Shown here: positions 9,778 to 22,929 of the stretch, piece after piece
How the letters are laid out: the number at the start of each line of letters is the position of its first letter
Numbering within the stretch: position 1 is the stretch's first letter
Assembly: GCA_910592005.1 (NCBI GenBank)
Contig: CAJVPP010000902.1
Coordinates: 1 to 24,823, forward strand
Source of the DNA: Funneliformis mosseae
Lineage: Eukaryota > Glomeromycota > Glomeromycetes > Glomerales > Glomeraceae
Length of the DNA stretch: 24,823 nucleotides
Reading direction: 5' to 3'
Notes under the pieces: model-generated
Seen by the model: only the letters and a program-made list of their open reading frames with translations
Database searches by the model: none
Told to the model about the DNA's origin: nothing
Position numbers and translations under genes: made by a program

Positions 9778-10558
9778 ATGACCGAACACCACAATCACCT
9801 GCAGAAGGGCGTAGGTGCTTTAAGAGGCGGAAGAAATGATCAAGCAAACATCAGGGCTTTATCATCCTCGCTTAACCATCCAAGAAGATTAAGTGGTGGT
9901 TCTAAACAACTACCGCCTTTACCTCCTCCACCTGTGGCGAACAAACTTGCTCTGGTGAAACAAACTTTAGAACAAAAAGAGAATAAAGCACCAAATGCTT
10001 TAAACATCTATCGGAAAAACTACCTTTTGTATCTTAAATCGGAAAACCATACGATGTTGGTCAATGACTCTCGGTTTTCATCAATGGTTTCTGCTGCGTG
10101 GCAACAAGAACCGCCGGTTGTGAAAGAGTATTATGAAAAGATAGCTGCTGAAATTTCAAAACCACAACAAAATTTGGGAGTTCATATTAACACAAACAAT
10201 GGAAGCGAGCTGGTTGATCCTAGAATTTTTGTAAGCGATGAACAATTTGATTTTGCCTTGTATCGCAATTCAGACGACCATCATTTAGGTAAAAAAAAAA
10301 AACATATATATATATATATCTCACTTATTCTTTTTATTTTATCTTTTTTTAATTTTTTATTTTTCAAACATTTTAATTTTTTTTTTTCTCTCAGTTGCTC
10401 CCCCTACACCTGTATCGCTACCTTCAACACCAGCCGAGCCCAAGTTACCTCTGTTCGACTCCTTTGATTCTGATGAAGAAACAGAATATGACACTGTTAA
10501 CTTCTTTCCCAGTTTAGACTCTATTGGAAGGAGACCCTTATCAACTTCAAAAAAGTGA
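9778..10558 (+). CDS. MATA-type HMG-box protein
   Basis: Probable DNA-binding protein of the nucleus, related to fungal mating-type HMG proteins. Exons 9778-10288 and 10395-10558 (intron 106 bp, GTAAAA...TCTCAG, with a TA microsatellite and T runs) give 224 residues. The start is the ATG at 9778; the open frame begins slightly earlier but has no earlier ATG. The HMG box covers about residues 70-128, with APNALNIYRKNY in the place of the usual PPNAFILYR, and AAWQQEPPVVKEYYEKIA as the helix 2/3 region. Before it lie a Gly/Arg-rich head and a proline run (QLPPLPPPP, about 44-52). The tail encoded by exon 2 is Pro/Ser-rich, then acidic (DSFDSDEETEYD), and could be an activation or protein-contact region. 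Family members are numerous in Rhizophagus, so a role as the mating-type locus gene cannot be assumed. No homeodomain gene is nearby. Confidence 0.85.
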
Positions 10559-12639
10559 AGGAATAGTTCTCGTCAACCTTCCCGTTCACCTCGTTAATCT
10601 TTGGCGATTGAAATCACATTCACACACAAGAAACAATTTCAAAAAAAAGAAAAAAAAAAATTTAATTTCGAAACTCGAAAAATCATAAAGCGGATCGTTC
10701 GAATCGACGGATCACAAAACACAAAAAGTTCGATTCTAAATGCGACTTGCGAAAGGATAAAAGTTGCGCCCGGCTCTGCGTCATGATGGATATTTATATA
10801 TTTAAATTATTTTTTATCTTCCATTTTTTTTTTTTTTTTTTAATATCTTTTTTTTTACAACTTTCCAAAAAAAAAAAAAATCAAAAAAATCAAAAAAAAA
10901 AAAGCAAAAAAACATTTACTTCTCGCCGTATTCTTCTCATATTTTTTTTCCGATAGATAGTTAACTTCTGCGTCTAGTTTAAAATTAATGGTAAATTTAC
11001 CCCTTCCGAAAAAAAAAACCCTTCGAACATGCGAATCATCGTCTTTCTAGTGATACGAAATTTTTTGTGGTACGAGTCGTAACAACCAAAGGCGTGGCTT
11101 GCTGGTTCTTTGCCACGTAGCCTGTGTAGTAGTAGTGGTGTAAAAGAAAGTTATTTTTAAATAGAATTGCTGGGACGTATAACAAAACGAAAATTTTAAT
11201 TTATGACATTTTTTTATGTAACAAAAATTTAAGCTATGTACATATGTCTCAAGTAATTTTATAATTTTTTTTTTTTATGTATACGAAATACATTGTCATT
11301 CTTTTTTTGGTACCAAAAAAAAAAAAAATTTTTTTTTTTTTAATTGATTTCCATTTTTTTTTAAAGTGAAAAAGTGATGAATTACGGGATAAATTAAATG
11401 CCGATTCCGCAGCATTTTACGAGGTTGCGCAGTAAATCAATAATATATGCGCACATCTAAATAATGCATAATATGAAGTTTTGCAACCGAATACAAGAAA
11501 CCGATTCGAACCATTCATCTACACGTTCGCGGATCCCCCTTTCCTATTTATTGGTTGGTGTTAATATAACGTGAAAAGCAAAAAAATTTTTTTTTTTTTA
11601 TGATGAACAAAATAAAAAAAAATTTGATTATCGTCGGTCACATGAAGGTCGGTCATGTACGGTTGTTATCTTTCTTGATTGTAACTCGTAATTTTGGGTT
11701 TAGAAATGAACAAATAGGTTCATTCAAACCTTCCAAAATGAATTGTTTTGATTACAAACAATTTTTAAAACCGAAAGCTCTTCTATAGCTTGACCTAATA
11801 AATCCATGCTTAATAATGCAATAACAAACCATAATATTATTGATCATGCATAACAAGTGTTATTATATGGGACGCTAAAATAAAATTCCAGGAAAAAAAA
11901 AAATCTTTCATTTCCCCACAATAGAGTTATGTCGTGATTGGTAAATGTATGGGAAAAACATTATGTGTATAACTGAATAATATTAAGTAAACTTATTTTG
12001 TGTAGGCGCAGTACGATCATTGGTGGGAATTTTAAGGAAAAAGTTATGAAATACTCGAATAAAGAAGGATCTTTATCTCTAACGTCGAAAAACCTCACCT
12101 GTACAACATAATTAATCTCCTTTCGAGTGAAAAAATTTTCCCCATTGTTAAATAATCATTGTTTTCATCCTTTAACATTTTAAATGAGGACTTGGTGATA
12201 TCAAGACTTTGCGAATAGGAGAGCAATGTCATGCGAAGACCATGCAAAAAAAAAAAAAAAAAAAAAAAATTATTCATTTTATCATAATTTACAAAATTTT
12301 CATTTTCATCATTATTGGGCGCCCCGTGTTGGGAGAATAATTGTAATTATTATTATGGTGGTAATGAAAAAAAAAAACCAATAAAGTCAGATTGTTGGAC
12401 AAAATCAAATAAAATGTCGTCGCATTGGCCTTATTCGGAATAGGAATCCTATGAGGCTTAATGATTTAAAAAAATGTACAATTATATTTTTAATACCAAA
12501 TAAAGTTAGTATAATCACCATATACAAAATTCAATAAAAAAAAAAATATATAAATTGCTTACTAACTCCAGTATCTAGCTAGTTAAGATTCACCAAATTT
12601 CCCTTCCCTCCTCCCCACTTTTGGTTTGTTCGCTTCGTC
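10559..12639. other. Intergenic region between the HMG and F-box/LRR genes
   Basis: About 2.1 kb with many homopolymer runs (10826-10841, 10867-10905 and 12246-12269 with 24 A). A 62-codon frame at 11600-11788 has no family features and is not accepted as a gene. A small hairpin (CGTGGC 11093-11098 against GCCACG 11112-11117) lies in a GC-richer patch at 11085-11135. The last 45 bases before the F-box start are pyrimidine-rich (CCCTTCCCTCCTCCCC), typical of a promoter-proximal leader. No RNA gene was recognised. Confidence 0.55.
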
Positions 12640-14479
12640 ATGGAACGAAAAACCGCGGCACAAAAAGGTTTGTTGTCACCCGATGTATTATTCTGTATAT
12701 CGAATTATATCGATCGTCAAGATGATACCTTTAACTATCTCTTCGTTAATACGACATGGACTTTGGTAAGTAATTTCGTGTTTTTTTTTTTGTTTTTTGT
12801 TCTTTTTTTTAAAAAAAAAAAAATTTTTTTTTTTCATCAAAAGGTAATGGTAAGACAATTATGGAAATCTCCCGTGTGGAAGACGGCTGGTTCCTACCAA
12901 AAATTTATACGCACGCTTCGTGGTAGGAAATCACGATTTTCATATGGTGTTATGGTTCAACGTATTATATTTAAAAGTCATCGATCTTATGGGAACATTC
13001 CGGATTATTCAACGTTGGATCTAAAATTGATTTCAAGAAAATGTCCAAATATTAAGCATATTACCATCGCTAATCCAAGACAACCTTTCTCGGTGACAAA
13101 CGTATCGGCAATGTTAAGTTCCGCACCAAATTTATTATCATTCACCGTTTTGAACTGTGACAACGAATGGTTACATGGAGCTTTAAAACCGATGAGAGAA
13201 GGTTTATGCCCAAAGTTACAACACCTGGAGATTAGCGATTGGACTAGAAATTGGGCTTTTGACGTTTTAAGGGATGTGGGGGAACGTTGTAAGAATATTG
13301 TCTCTTTGAAATTATACCAACGGGTAAATAGGATGGATGTCGCAAAAATGATTGTGAAATCTTTTCCAAATTTACAAACGTTCGAATGTAGGCATATTAA
13401 TTTCGCAGGGTTACAAGGACTTATCACGGGTGCCGTCAAACTTAGATCGTTAACGTCGCAATTTGAAGAAGATATCACGGATGAGGCTGCCGAAAGTTTA
13501 GCTTTCGCTTTCGCCAAACTTGAGTCATTGAGAATTAGAACCATTCATGTCATAGATTTTCCAAAATTTAGTTGTTCCCTGGCCAAACATCAATCATGTT
13601 TACGTCATCTTCATCTAGCCACCGTGTATATAACGGATGCGACGGTTGAAAAATTGGCGGAAAATTGTATTTACTTGGAATCCATCGAGATTTATATGTG
13701 CTTTCATTTAACAGATTCCGCCTTAAAAGCGTTGGCGAAGCATCGTAACGTTCATTTAAAACACCTCATGATAGCTTATAATCCTCGCATAACGGATGAA
13801 GGTATGACAAACATCGCCACTCATTGTATGAATCTAAGAAATTTCATTGTGATGTCATGTACAAAATTGACAAATGTAGCCTTCATAAATATCACGAGAG
13901 AATGTAAAAGTTTGGTAGAATTTACTATTCGTAATTTTCCTCGACAAACTTTGGCCTCCATTGTGCATACTTTGGCGACGCGTAATAAAGGAACTTTGAG
14001 AGTATTTAAAGCATATGATACAGGACTTAAAACCATTGACAATGCTACAAATCATAAACTTAATTCGGTTGCTTTAGAGAAATTAGCCATCAGATGTCCT
14101 CAAATTAAATCTTTGGTACTTAAATGTCAAATACATGAATCTGATGGAAGTGTAAGTGAGAGAGATCCTAAACAAAGAATGTCTCTTTGTTTTATTTTAG
14201 TTTTTTTTTTTTTATATTAAAAAGAAATCTAATCTCAAAAAATCTTTTTTTTTTTTTTTTTAGTCTCTTATTAAAACGTTTAAGAAATTTCAAAATCTTG
14301 AAGAATTAATTATTTATCCACCAGTAAGATTTAACAAATCAAATATCAAACAATTAGAAAAACATAAAAGGCTAAAAGAAGTTACAATAATTAACGGTCT
14401 CACATCTGACGCTGAATTGTTTATTGAGGAATGTAAAAATGAAAACAAAGGTGGAATGTACATAACTGTTGTAAATTAA
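12640..14479 (+). CDS. F-box / leucine-rich-repeat protein
   Basis: Probable substrate receptor of an SCF (Skp1-cullin-F-box) ubiquitin ligase. Exons 12640-12765, 12844-14151 and 14264-14479, all in phase 0, give 549 residues. The F-box covers about residues 10-50 (LLSPDVLFCISNYID, then a Trp-rich end, VMVRQLWKSPVW), with intron 1 inside it. Residues from about 110 to 480 form cysteine-containing LRRs like those of the AMN1/FBXL group, e.g. CPNIKHITIANP, ITDATVEKLAENC, LTDSALKALAKH, ITDEGMTNIATHC. The tail encoded by exon 3 ends in NGLTSDAELFIEEC. Introns of 78 and 112 bp are bordered by T/A runs; donors are GTAAGT. Intron 1 is a multiple of three and has no stop, so retention would insert 26 residues. 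F-box/LRR genes are expanded in Rhizophagus; the substrate is unknown. Confidence 0.88.
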
Positions 14480-15432
14480 AAATTTAAAAAAAAAAAAAAA
14501 AAATCTTGGGGTTCCTCTGGAAGGTTTCCTAAAATAGTGTTGGCATGAATTTACAAAAAACGAAATAAAAGAACAAAAAAGAATAAGAAAAAAGGAAAAA
14601 GAAAATAAGAAAAAAATAAATAAAAAAAAATAAATAATAAGATACAATATAGCTTTCTTTTCAACCAGAAAACTTGATTTCAACAACGAAAAAAAAAAAA
14701 ATAAATAAATAAAAAAAGAACTGATTTTACATTAATATTCAAAACAAGATATATTCTGATCCTAATTAAAATTCTTATCTATTAAAGCATTTAAGGAAGT
14801 TGCAGAGAGTATATTTTCTTTTATGATTTAAAAGGCTATGTTTAAAAGATAATTCATTTATTAATAATAAAGAAATTTAAAGAAGCTTTTAAGCGTGTGC
14901 AATTTGTACCTATTCTATTTCTTTTTGATTATTATATAAATACTTTTAACCATTTAATGTTTGAAGTATATTTATTACGATAATTTGGTAGATAGTCTCA
15001 TTTCAATTATACTATAAAAGAAATTATCTTTTTTTTTGTTATTTCTTTATATTTTGATTCAATTTCGAAAGATTAACAAGTTGGATCAAAAAAATTCTCT
15101 CGAATTTTTAAATACTTGTATAAAAAAAAATTTTTATTATTAATTTGGTAATCCGCTATTCTAGATTTAAAACCCGAATAATTCTTCCCACTGTCCGCGT
15201 AAAATGTGTGTTGTGATTCTAGGCGAAAAAAAAAAAAATGATATATGATATATATTTACAATGATATAAAAAATAAAATTACAATTCTTCAAACAAGGAT
15301 TTAAAAAAAAAAAAAAATTTAGATATAAATATATATACACATATAACTGAATTTACAAATAAAACTCTTCTAACAAGTCTCTTCTAACACTTGAATTATT
15401 ATAACTCTATCTTCTAATTATATTTCTAAATT
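14480..15432. other. Convergent intergenic region between the F-box/LRR and BTB genes
   Basis: About 950 bp holding the 3' flanks of two convergent genes. It is A-rich on the + strand up to 14720 and mixed afterwards, with runs of A at 14486-14502 and 14688-14700. No coding frame with family features and no clear terminator or RNA gene was seen. Confidence 0.55.
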
Positions 15433-17859
15433 TTAATAACATAATTCTTTAACTTGGAAAATTTCACATTCAACGATATCACTTTCAATTAAACCAAAAT
15501 TATGCCCACCATTAAATTTAACAAATTTCTCTTGAAAATTAATAATTAAATCATCGGAAAAATACAATTCATTCGTACCATTATCAAATCTATTATAATT
15601 ATTAACTGATCCAGAAGACTTATTGTTATTAACTCTGGAATAAAATAGTTCCTTTTTGGGTTTTTTCATCGAGAGCGTAATAGGCGAAACTTTAAAATTC
15701 TTTGAACAATCTTTCGTGCTTTTTGTACAATCCTTGTTATTTTTATCATCATGAAGCATCATTCTAGTTACATCACATTTTTCAAATGATTTTCCATCCC
15801 CAAATGTAAATATAAACATTTGTTGTAACGAAATGTTTGAATTAGTTTCAGAATTTGAATTAGAAAAATAATTGAATCCAACAGGATTATAACCTCCGAC
15901 TAAAATATATCCTCCTAAGGTTGAACCTGACGATGGTAATTTTATTTTGGCTACTACCAGAGCAGGACCTTGATTAATACATCTATCATGATGAGTAGAA
16001 GCACCATCACGAGTCATTCTGAACAAGAGATTAAATTGATAAGCAGCTGGCGTCGCCATTGATGCTACATTAATTGGTTGTCGTTGTTGTTGTTGATCCA
16101 ATTGAGCTTTTGTAGGTGATTTACTTGCTGTGGTAGTAAGGATATGAGTGGAAATTGATAATGCGGTTGAAATAGGGCTTGAACTTTGTTGTTGTTGTTG
16201 TTGTTGTTGTTTATTCTTTTTGTTAAAGAATGAAAAGGTAAAACAATGTAAATTACATTTCTTTAGTTTAGAAGGAAAATTCGTGGTATTGACAACGTTA
16301 GGAACAACGTAATTGCTTTCTTGTATCCAATCAGTGATTTTCAATGCTTGTAAATGGTTTATTAATGCGGAATCTTCTAAAATGATGTTCGTTGATGTAT
16401 GAAAATTTGTATATGCCTTTTTATGTTGCGTGGACTTGTGATGTGTTGTATGATGATAATTATTACGCTGATTATTTGACAAATAGTAGCTGACGATTTC
16501 CTCTCCAACATCTGATCCAAAATCTTTCGTCAAATAATTTAAATAAGGCAAAATCTTGTCTAAAAAATAATTTCTACTAATATGACTAAATCTAACATAT
16601 TTTTCCACCAAATTAAATATTAACTCATGAAACGTATTAAATTCATATTGATGCCATTTTTTAATGTCATGAGAAAATTCATAAATCTTTTCTTGTCCTA
16701 TGGCCCATTGTAAAATGCATTGCCAAATGGCCCAATCATCTAATCCATTATGACATTCATTTAAAATCTTATCCATAATTTGCTCCGTTAGTAAATGCAA
16801 ATCATTCTGTATAAGTAAACAAGTTGGGTCCTTCTTGATTATTGTCAATGTGTGAAGCAAAAGTTTTGAAAATGCTATTGGATTTGAATATGAACATTGT
16901 AATATCGGAACTATTTTCGTTTTTAACCAATCAGAGTTTAGGTGAATGAAATATGATTGTATATCATGTGTAAAATCTTGGAGAACCAATTCATCTGATG
17001 CTTTTAATAAGTCCAAAATGGTCAAAATATCCAATCTTTCCAACTTAACATTTCCAAAATAAAGATATCTAAACAAGTGTGTGACCAGTCATGGGTTAGA
17101 TTATCATCCCAACAGGTACATGTGAAACAGTTAAGGAATTTAACTTTACCTTAGTATTGTGGTAAATACTTTTGAGGACAAATTTGGTTTATCAAAGAAA
17201 TACATATCACCCTGTTTTTTCACCCAATGGTTTGAAAAGGCGGTACGAAAATAATATGACCTTTTACATAGGATGATTGAATGACTTCGATACCTTTTAA
17301 CAGATGGTCCTTCTCCCACGCTAATGATCACATCAAAATTTGTATTATTAGGAGAAAGAGGAATATTCGCATTGTTATTATTAGGGTCGAATTGAATCAA
17401 TTTTTCAAAAGCTAAATCATCAGCATCCGTGTCAAATAAATTATTATTAAGCGTAGACGATGATGATGTAGTTGAACTTGAAGTATTTACGGTTAAGGTT
17501 GAAAAATCTGATGAGGAAGCAGTTGATATCGAAGAAATTTGTGATGTATGACGATAACGACGACAATTTGTACTATCATCATCTGGCAAGATGCTGCTAA
17601 AGGTGTCACCGATTATCTTGAAATGTCTTCGACTTTGGTAATCATATGAATTTACTATTTCAATTTCATGTGGAATATATGATGAATTGTATGAAGAAGG
17701 TGATATTGGTAATGTATTAGGTTTGTAATGTATTGGAATAATTGGAGCTGTTGGAGTTGGGGGAAATGTTGGAGTTGTTGGCGATGTAAGCGACGTTGAC
17801 TCTGAATTATTGGTTAGAGCATCGAGGCTCTCATACATCATTTCTGTTATATCTAGCAT
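15433..17859 (-). CDS. BTB-BACK-TLDc domain protein
   Basis: Probable cullin-3-type ubiquitin ligase adaptor carrying a TLDc domain. Exons 17859-17150 and 17068-15433; the 81-bp intron (GTAAAG...TTTAG) splits an Arg codon and joins VFTTIL to RYLYFGNV inside the BTB fold. The product has 781 residues. The start is the first ATG (MLDITEMM). Order: Ser/Thr/Pro/Asn-rich head 1-170, BTB about 174-280 (NFDVIISVGEG, HSIILCKRSYYFR), BACK-like helices about 285-410 (LNECHNGLDDWAIWQCILQWA), His/Thr-rich linker, TLDc about 468-781. TLDc blocks: ALINHLQALKITDWI, YQFNLLFRMTRDG, INQGPALVVAKI, GGYNPVGFNYF, FIFTFGDGKSF, FNGGHNFGLIESD, CEIF. The TLDc region is interrupted by low-complexity insertions, one with eight Gln (about 524-531). 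BTB-TLDc proteins are strongly expanded in Rhizophagus, usually without the long head and insertions. Confidence 0.87.
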
Positions 17860-19600
17860 TTTTTTTATGTTTAGTGAAAAAAATAACAAGCAAAAATGCA
17901 GCGTACGAAAAAAAGCATAAACCTAAAAGAAAAAAAAAGGAATTTTTTTTTTGGGAAAAAAGAAACATTTATTTTTTTAGTAGTATTTATATTGGCGTTA
18001 ATTTATATACGATTATTATATAAACAAGTAACGTTCTTTATAAAAGCGCTCTAATCCGCAATTGTTAAGTCTTATATGTGATCTCATGATCTACGTGCAT
18101 TTCATATGATATGACCAGCCGAGACCACAATTCCGCTATTTCATCCGGTTTGTCCAAATGATTATTAAAATTTAAAATGAAAAGATAATATTATTTTGTA
18201 CCTGTAATGGTAATAAATACAAATTCAGCATCATTGAAATCATTCGAAAATCGACTTCAATGTCATATGACCGAAAAATTCGGAGCTTAGCTATTAATTA
18301 TTTATAGAACGAGGTTAGAATTAGTAATCACTAAATCATTTAAAAGTCGATGAGCATTTCCAAATTTATCCTTACAAAATGGACTATTTTAAACCTTTTC
18401 CAATGTAGTTTATTTTTAAACTAAACTTTAAAACTCCTGAAACATATCACAGATGGACCCTTGTAATACTCTAAATATTTACAGGGAAATTACGAGTTAC
18501 GATTTCTATTATGACCGGAGGTTTCTACCCAAGAATCTGGTACAATCTCATGTTTAAAGAAATATAATTAGACAAGATGACTCATTATTGAATCGGATTT
18601 CGGATTTTATTAAGTTAAATTTCCATTTTTATTCATTAGATTTTTTTTTTTTCTTTGTTATCTGTAAATTAATACTTTTGGCTTAGATAATTGTTTTGCC
18701 ACATGTGTTTTTGTTATAAACAGTTTCAAAAACAATGCCCTAATTAATTGGTTAATTTATAACACGTTTTTTTTTTTTATCTATCGGCTATGCGGCAAAT
18801 CCAAATGTATCAAAAATTGTCACGCGAGTTTTATTCTTTTGTCAGCCAATAGTATAAAAAAAGGAAAATGAAAATTTAGACTTAAATATTAAGGATAATG
18901 CGTACAATTTATCATTGTTTTCGTTATTTCAGTGGTATATTACAATGTCTGATTCATAATGGTATTACGAACAATGTAGGAAAATAAAACACCTTCTGAT
19001 AGGCATTTGATTTTCAAAAGAAATTTACTAAAAGGCGTTAAAATTTAAAACGCTATTACATGATTATTATCCAAAGAAAATCTACGCCAAGCAAAAAGGC
19101 ACTTTCAAAGGAATTTACGCGAATGTGATTTATGATAGACAACCCTATCACAACAATGTAAAATTGATCTTAATTTATTTGATTGGATGACTTGTTATTT
19201 CTCGCTCGAAATTTGAAAATGTTACTTGTCTTCCAATAAAAGATATGCATAAAAAATATTAAAAAATTTGATAAGAAGAGTTACTGTAGAATAGAAGATG
19301 TGGCTCGCACATCATAAAAACTTGGTTTTAGAGCTCAAATGAAATGTTGACAGTGCCCTTGGCATTTCTCTTGTCGCACCTATCATCTTGAGCGCATAAT
19401 TTGATCCATAAACCGAGATGCCCGTAAATTGTGATTTATTGATTTATTTCTCTGGGAATTTTCGTACTCACACTAAATGACAAATCGCCTTTAGAGGCGT
19501 ATTATTTCCTTTCTCTTTGGCTTGTTGATTTTTTGTGGTTCAGGGAGCAATTATCATGAAAGTAGTCACTTTATGAATCTTGCCTTCATCTTAGAAATGT
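17860..19600. other. Intergenic region upstream of the BTB gene
   Basis: About 1.7 kb of ordinary intergenic composition, likely holding the BTB gene promoter in its first few hundred bases. No frame with family features, no tRNA and no rRNA was recognised. A small inverted pair, TTGTTATAAA (near 18711) and TTTATAACAC (near 18756), is the only structure noted. Confidence 0.5.
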
Positions 19601-22300
19601 TATCAAAAAAAATCATATTTTTTATATCATTAATTAGTATCTTTTTGTATTAATTTAGAATCAAAAGTTTTTTGAATTTTTTTGTTATAGTATTTTCTGT
19701 AATTTAGTATTTCTATATTTTTTATATTATTTAAAAAAAAAACTTTATTAAAAACTAAGATTACATGTATTACGAATTTATATTACTGTATAGTATATTT
19801 ATAAAAAATTTTATTACTCAAAATGCTTATATAAAAAAGCATTATCAAAATTACAACTTTCAAAAAACAAGAAAAATAAAAATAAAGAAAAACTTTCTAT
19901 ATAAAAAGGTAAAAATTATAATAATAAGGTTATAAGAATGTAAAAACTAATATAAACTATATATATTTAGGTAAAAAGGAAAATATTATTAAATATTATA
20001 AAGAATTAAGTTTAACTTAGCAAATATTTTAAAATAATTAAAAATATAAAGTAATATATAATATAAAACATATTGATTTTATTTTTTGATATATATATTT
20101 TATAAACTTTTATTATTAATATAAAATTGATTGTATTAAATAATTAATATCAAAAAAATGATCAAGAAAACAAAAAGTAATAACTTAAAATATAATGATA
20201 TATGTTTTTTAAAGGATAAATTTAAATGGTGCATTATATATTTGATGTACTTATATTTAATATGGCATATAGTTTTAAATAAACTAATCCTAATCTATTT
20301 TAACTCTAATTTTAATCTCATGCTACAAGTAAAAGTGACAGCTATAAGAAATAATAAATGATAAATAGATTTTCAAATCTTAAAAAAATTAAGTTTCTAA
20401 ATTATATAATCAAAAATAAACTCAAAGAAAGTAAATAATATAATAACTTATTTATATAAATTATGTATTTAAGGATATATCAAATATATAAATATACTAT
20501 TTATTTTAAAATATATTATATTTAGAATCTATATCTATATATATAATAAAAAATTTCTAGTAACAGTTATATTTAGAATATCTATATAAATAACAATAAT
20601 TAAAATGTGTAACATTAGATAAAAACTAAAAAAGAAAATTTTATCTTCTTATAAAATTTAAAAATTCAAGTCTTAAAATTAATTATATAATGTTATATAA
20701 TTTGTTTCTGTTACTTCATAATAAAAGATATTAAAATTGATTTTTATTAAAGATCTAATTTTTTTTAAAGTCCGTATTACATCATGTAATTTACAGTTAT
20801 TTTGTAATAGGATAATAGCTAGTATATTAATAATTTTATTATTAATATAATTATTTAAATAAAATATATATTTAATACTTATATTTTAAGTAATTTTTTT
20901 TTTATTTAAGATTTATCATTGCTTTAAGTATAATAATATATATTTAAAATATTTAATATAATAGTTAAAAATAATATAGCAACTAGTTATAACTGATAAC
21001 AAATAAATATTATAGTAATATAATATTATTTTAATAATAATAATTATTATTATAAAAAAAATATTAAATTATAATTATATATAGAAACTTTATAATAAAT
21101 AAATTTTTTAAATTAACATTAAATTAAAACTTATTTTATTTTATTAAAATATTTTATTTAAAATATAAATAAAACTTGATTTTTTTTTGATTTTTTCTAT
21201 TACAAAATATTTATATTATAAATTATATAATTAATAATAAAATATGTAAAATCATAATTATATATTTTAAAGTTTTATTAATTTACCTTTACTTTTTAAT
21301 TAGTTTATATAATTAAATTTTAATTAAATTAAAATTAAATTAAAATTAAATTTAAAAGGTACAATATTTTATTATTAATATAAAATTAATAATGATTAAT
21401 TTTTATTATTATATAAAATTTTAAATTTGTTAAATAATAATATTTAATTATTATAAATAATTAATTATTTTATAATACAAAAGACAACATAATAATATTC
21501 ATATAATATAATAAAATAATCTATAAAATCAAGTGTAATATAAAAATTATCAATATAACAGCAAACTATAAAATAAAATAATATTATTAATAATTATAAT
21601 AATATATGTAATAAGCTTAAATTAAGAATATCAAAGGATAAATAAAAGAAAATGATTAGAATTAAAAATAATAGTTATAAAGTAATAATATAATAATAAA
21701 GTAACATAATTAAAAAATATAAAATAATATTTAATTATAATTATAAAACAATTATATAATAATTAAGCAGTAATTATTTCATTTATGATATAAATAATAT
21801 AGATAAATAAAATATTTATTGCATAATTTTTTTTTGTAATAGGTTAGTTATTAGATTAAAATTTTTATATAATTAACTTAAAATTTTAATCATATAAAAG
21901 ATAACTTTTTAAGAATTAAGTTTTAAAGAATTAAACTTATAATTCATAATTTTTATTATTCTTAGTCTATATTTTGAGAACTAATATAAACTAATTTTTT
22001 ATTATTTGTATTATATATTGTATTATTATAAATTAATATTAAATTATATAAAATACTAATTAAATTATTTTATTTATAAATGTTATCCCTTAAAACATAG
22101 GTATAAATTGCTATAAAATATAGTAGAAAAATTATAATATTTTAATATTTAGTGATTATGAAAAGATAAAATAAAGTTTATTAAATTTGTCATATTAAGA
22201 TCTATTTAATGATAGTATTTTTAAATTTTTAAAATTAATAATTATTAATATATATTAATTTTTAATTTTTTAAAATAATTTATTATCTAATAATTACAAG
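19600..22300. other. Second A/T desert
   Basis: About 2.7 kb almost entirely of A and T, starting rather abruptly after 19600 and ending near 22300 where codon-like text resumes. The only long readable frame (20158-20361) is Ile/Leu/Tyr/Lys-rich, as expected from composition alone. Simple words recur, such as an 11-bp unit ATTAAATTAAA at 21323-21352. No gene or RNA recognised. Confidence 0.6.
21323..21352. repeat. 11-bp AT tandem repeat, 2.7 copies
   Basis: ATTAAATTAAA is repeated at 21323 and 21334, with a partial copy from 21345. It lies within the A/T desert and may be a chance product of that composition. Confidence 0.5.
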
Positions 22301-22929
22301 AAAATAGAATTCTTTCTACTGATCTTTTCGACCATAATGTTTTTAATAATTAGAAGACAAAGTATATACAGAAAAAAATCTGAACCTTTTAATAAAAATG
22401 TTTTAAACCCTTCAGACAACAGTAAAGAACATAGTACTTCAACTTTTAATAATAATGGAAAGAACAAAAATAACGAAAATATTAATAAAGTTACAAAAAG
22501 ACAAAAAATTGAAACCCAAAACTTAATATCGCTCTTACAGCTATAGAAGTTTCAAATATTATTTAACTTATACTAAAAATTACACACATAAATAGTCTCT
22601 ATTACTAATACAAAGAACTTTGTTTTTGAAGACTCAGAAGTCTACAGGATAAAAATAGATATTACTAAAAAAACTTCACTTTCCTTCTTACAAGGTTCTA
22701 GTACAAATGACTCTATATATGCAAAAACCTTTACAAATGATAAAACTCTATCTTTATCTACTCCTATCATTAATAAAGGAAAAACAAACAACTTTCTTAG
22801 GTTGATTAAGTAAAAAATAATATAAATGAATCTAGTCAATCATGTGATCCTAACGTGAAAGGCAGTTCTTTTAATATTATTACTTCTCTAATGCATTTTT
22901 TTGCATCTGATGATACTGTGAACAGTGTT

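Noticed and set aside
10690..10715. Possible tRNA T-loop (GTTCGAATC)
   Set aside because: The flanking bases do not form a T-stem and no anticodon or acceptor arm can be drawn around it.
10601..10956. Two overlapping frames after the HMG gene
   Set aside because: They are built largely from homopolymer runs (Lys/Phe stretches) and start after the HMG stop codon without any splice link.
11600..11788. 62-codon frame between the HMG and F-box genes
   Set aside because: No motif, no supporting splice signals and no relation to a known family; length is within chance for the region.
13005..13544. Long open frame on - across the F-box/LRR gene
   Set aside because: It is fully antisense to a well-supported LRR exon and has no family features; it is a shadow of the codon pattern on the other strand.
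20158..20361. 67-codon frame in the A/T desert
   Set aside because: Composition (Ile, Leu, Tyr, Lys, Asn) is what random A/T-rich DNA gives; no motif.
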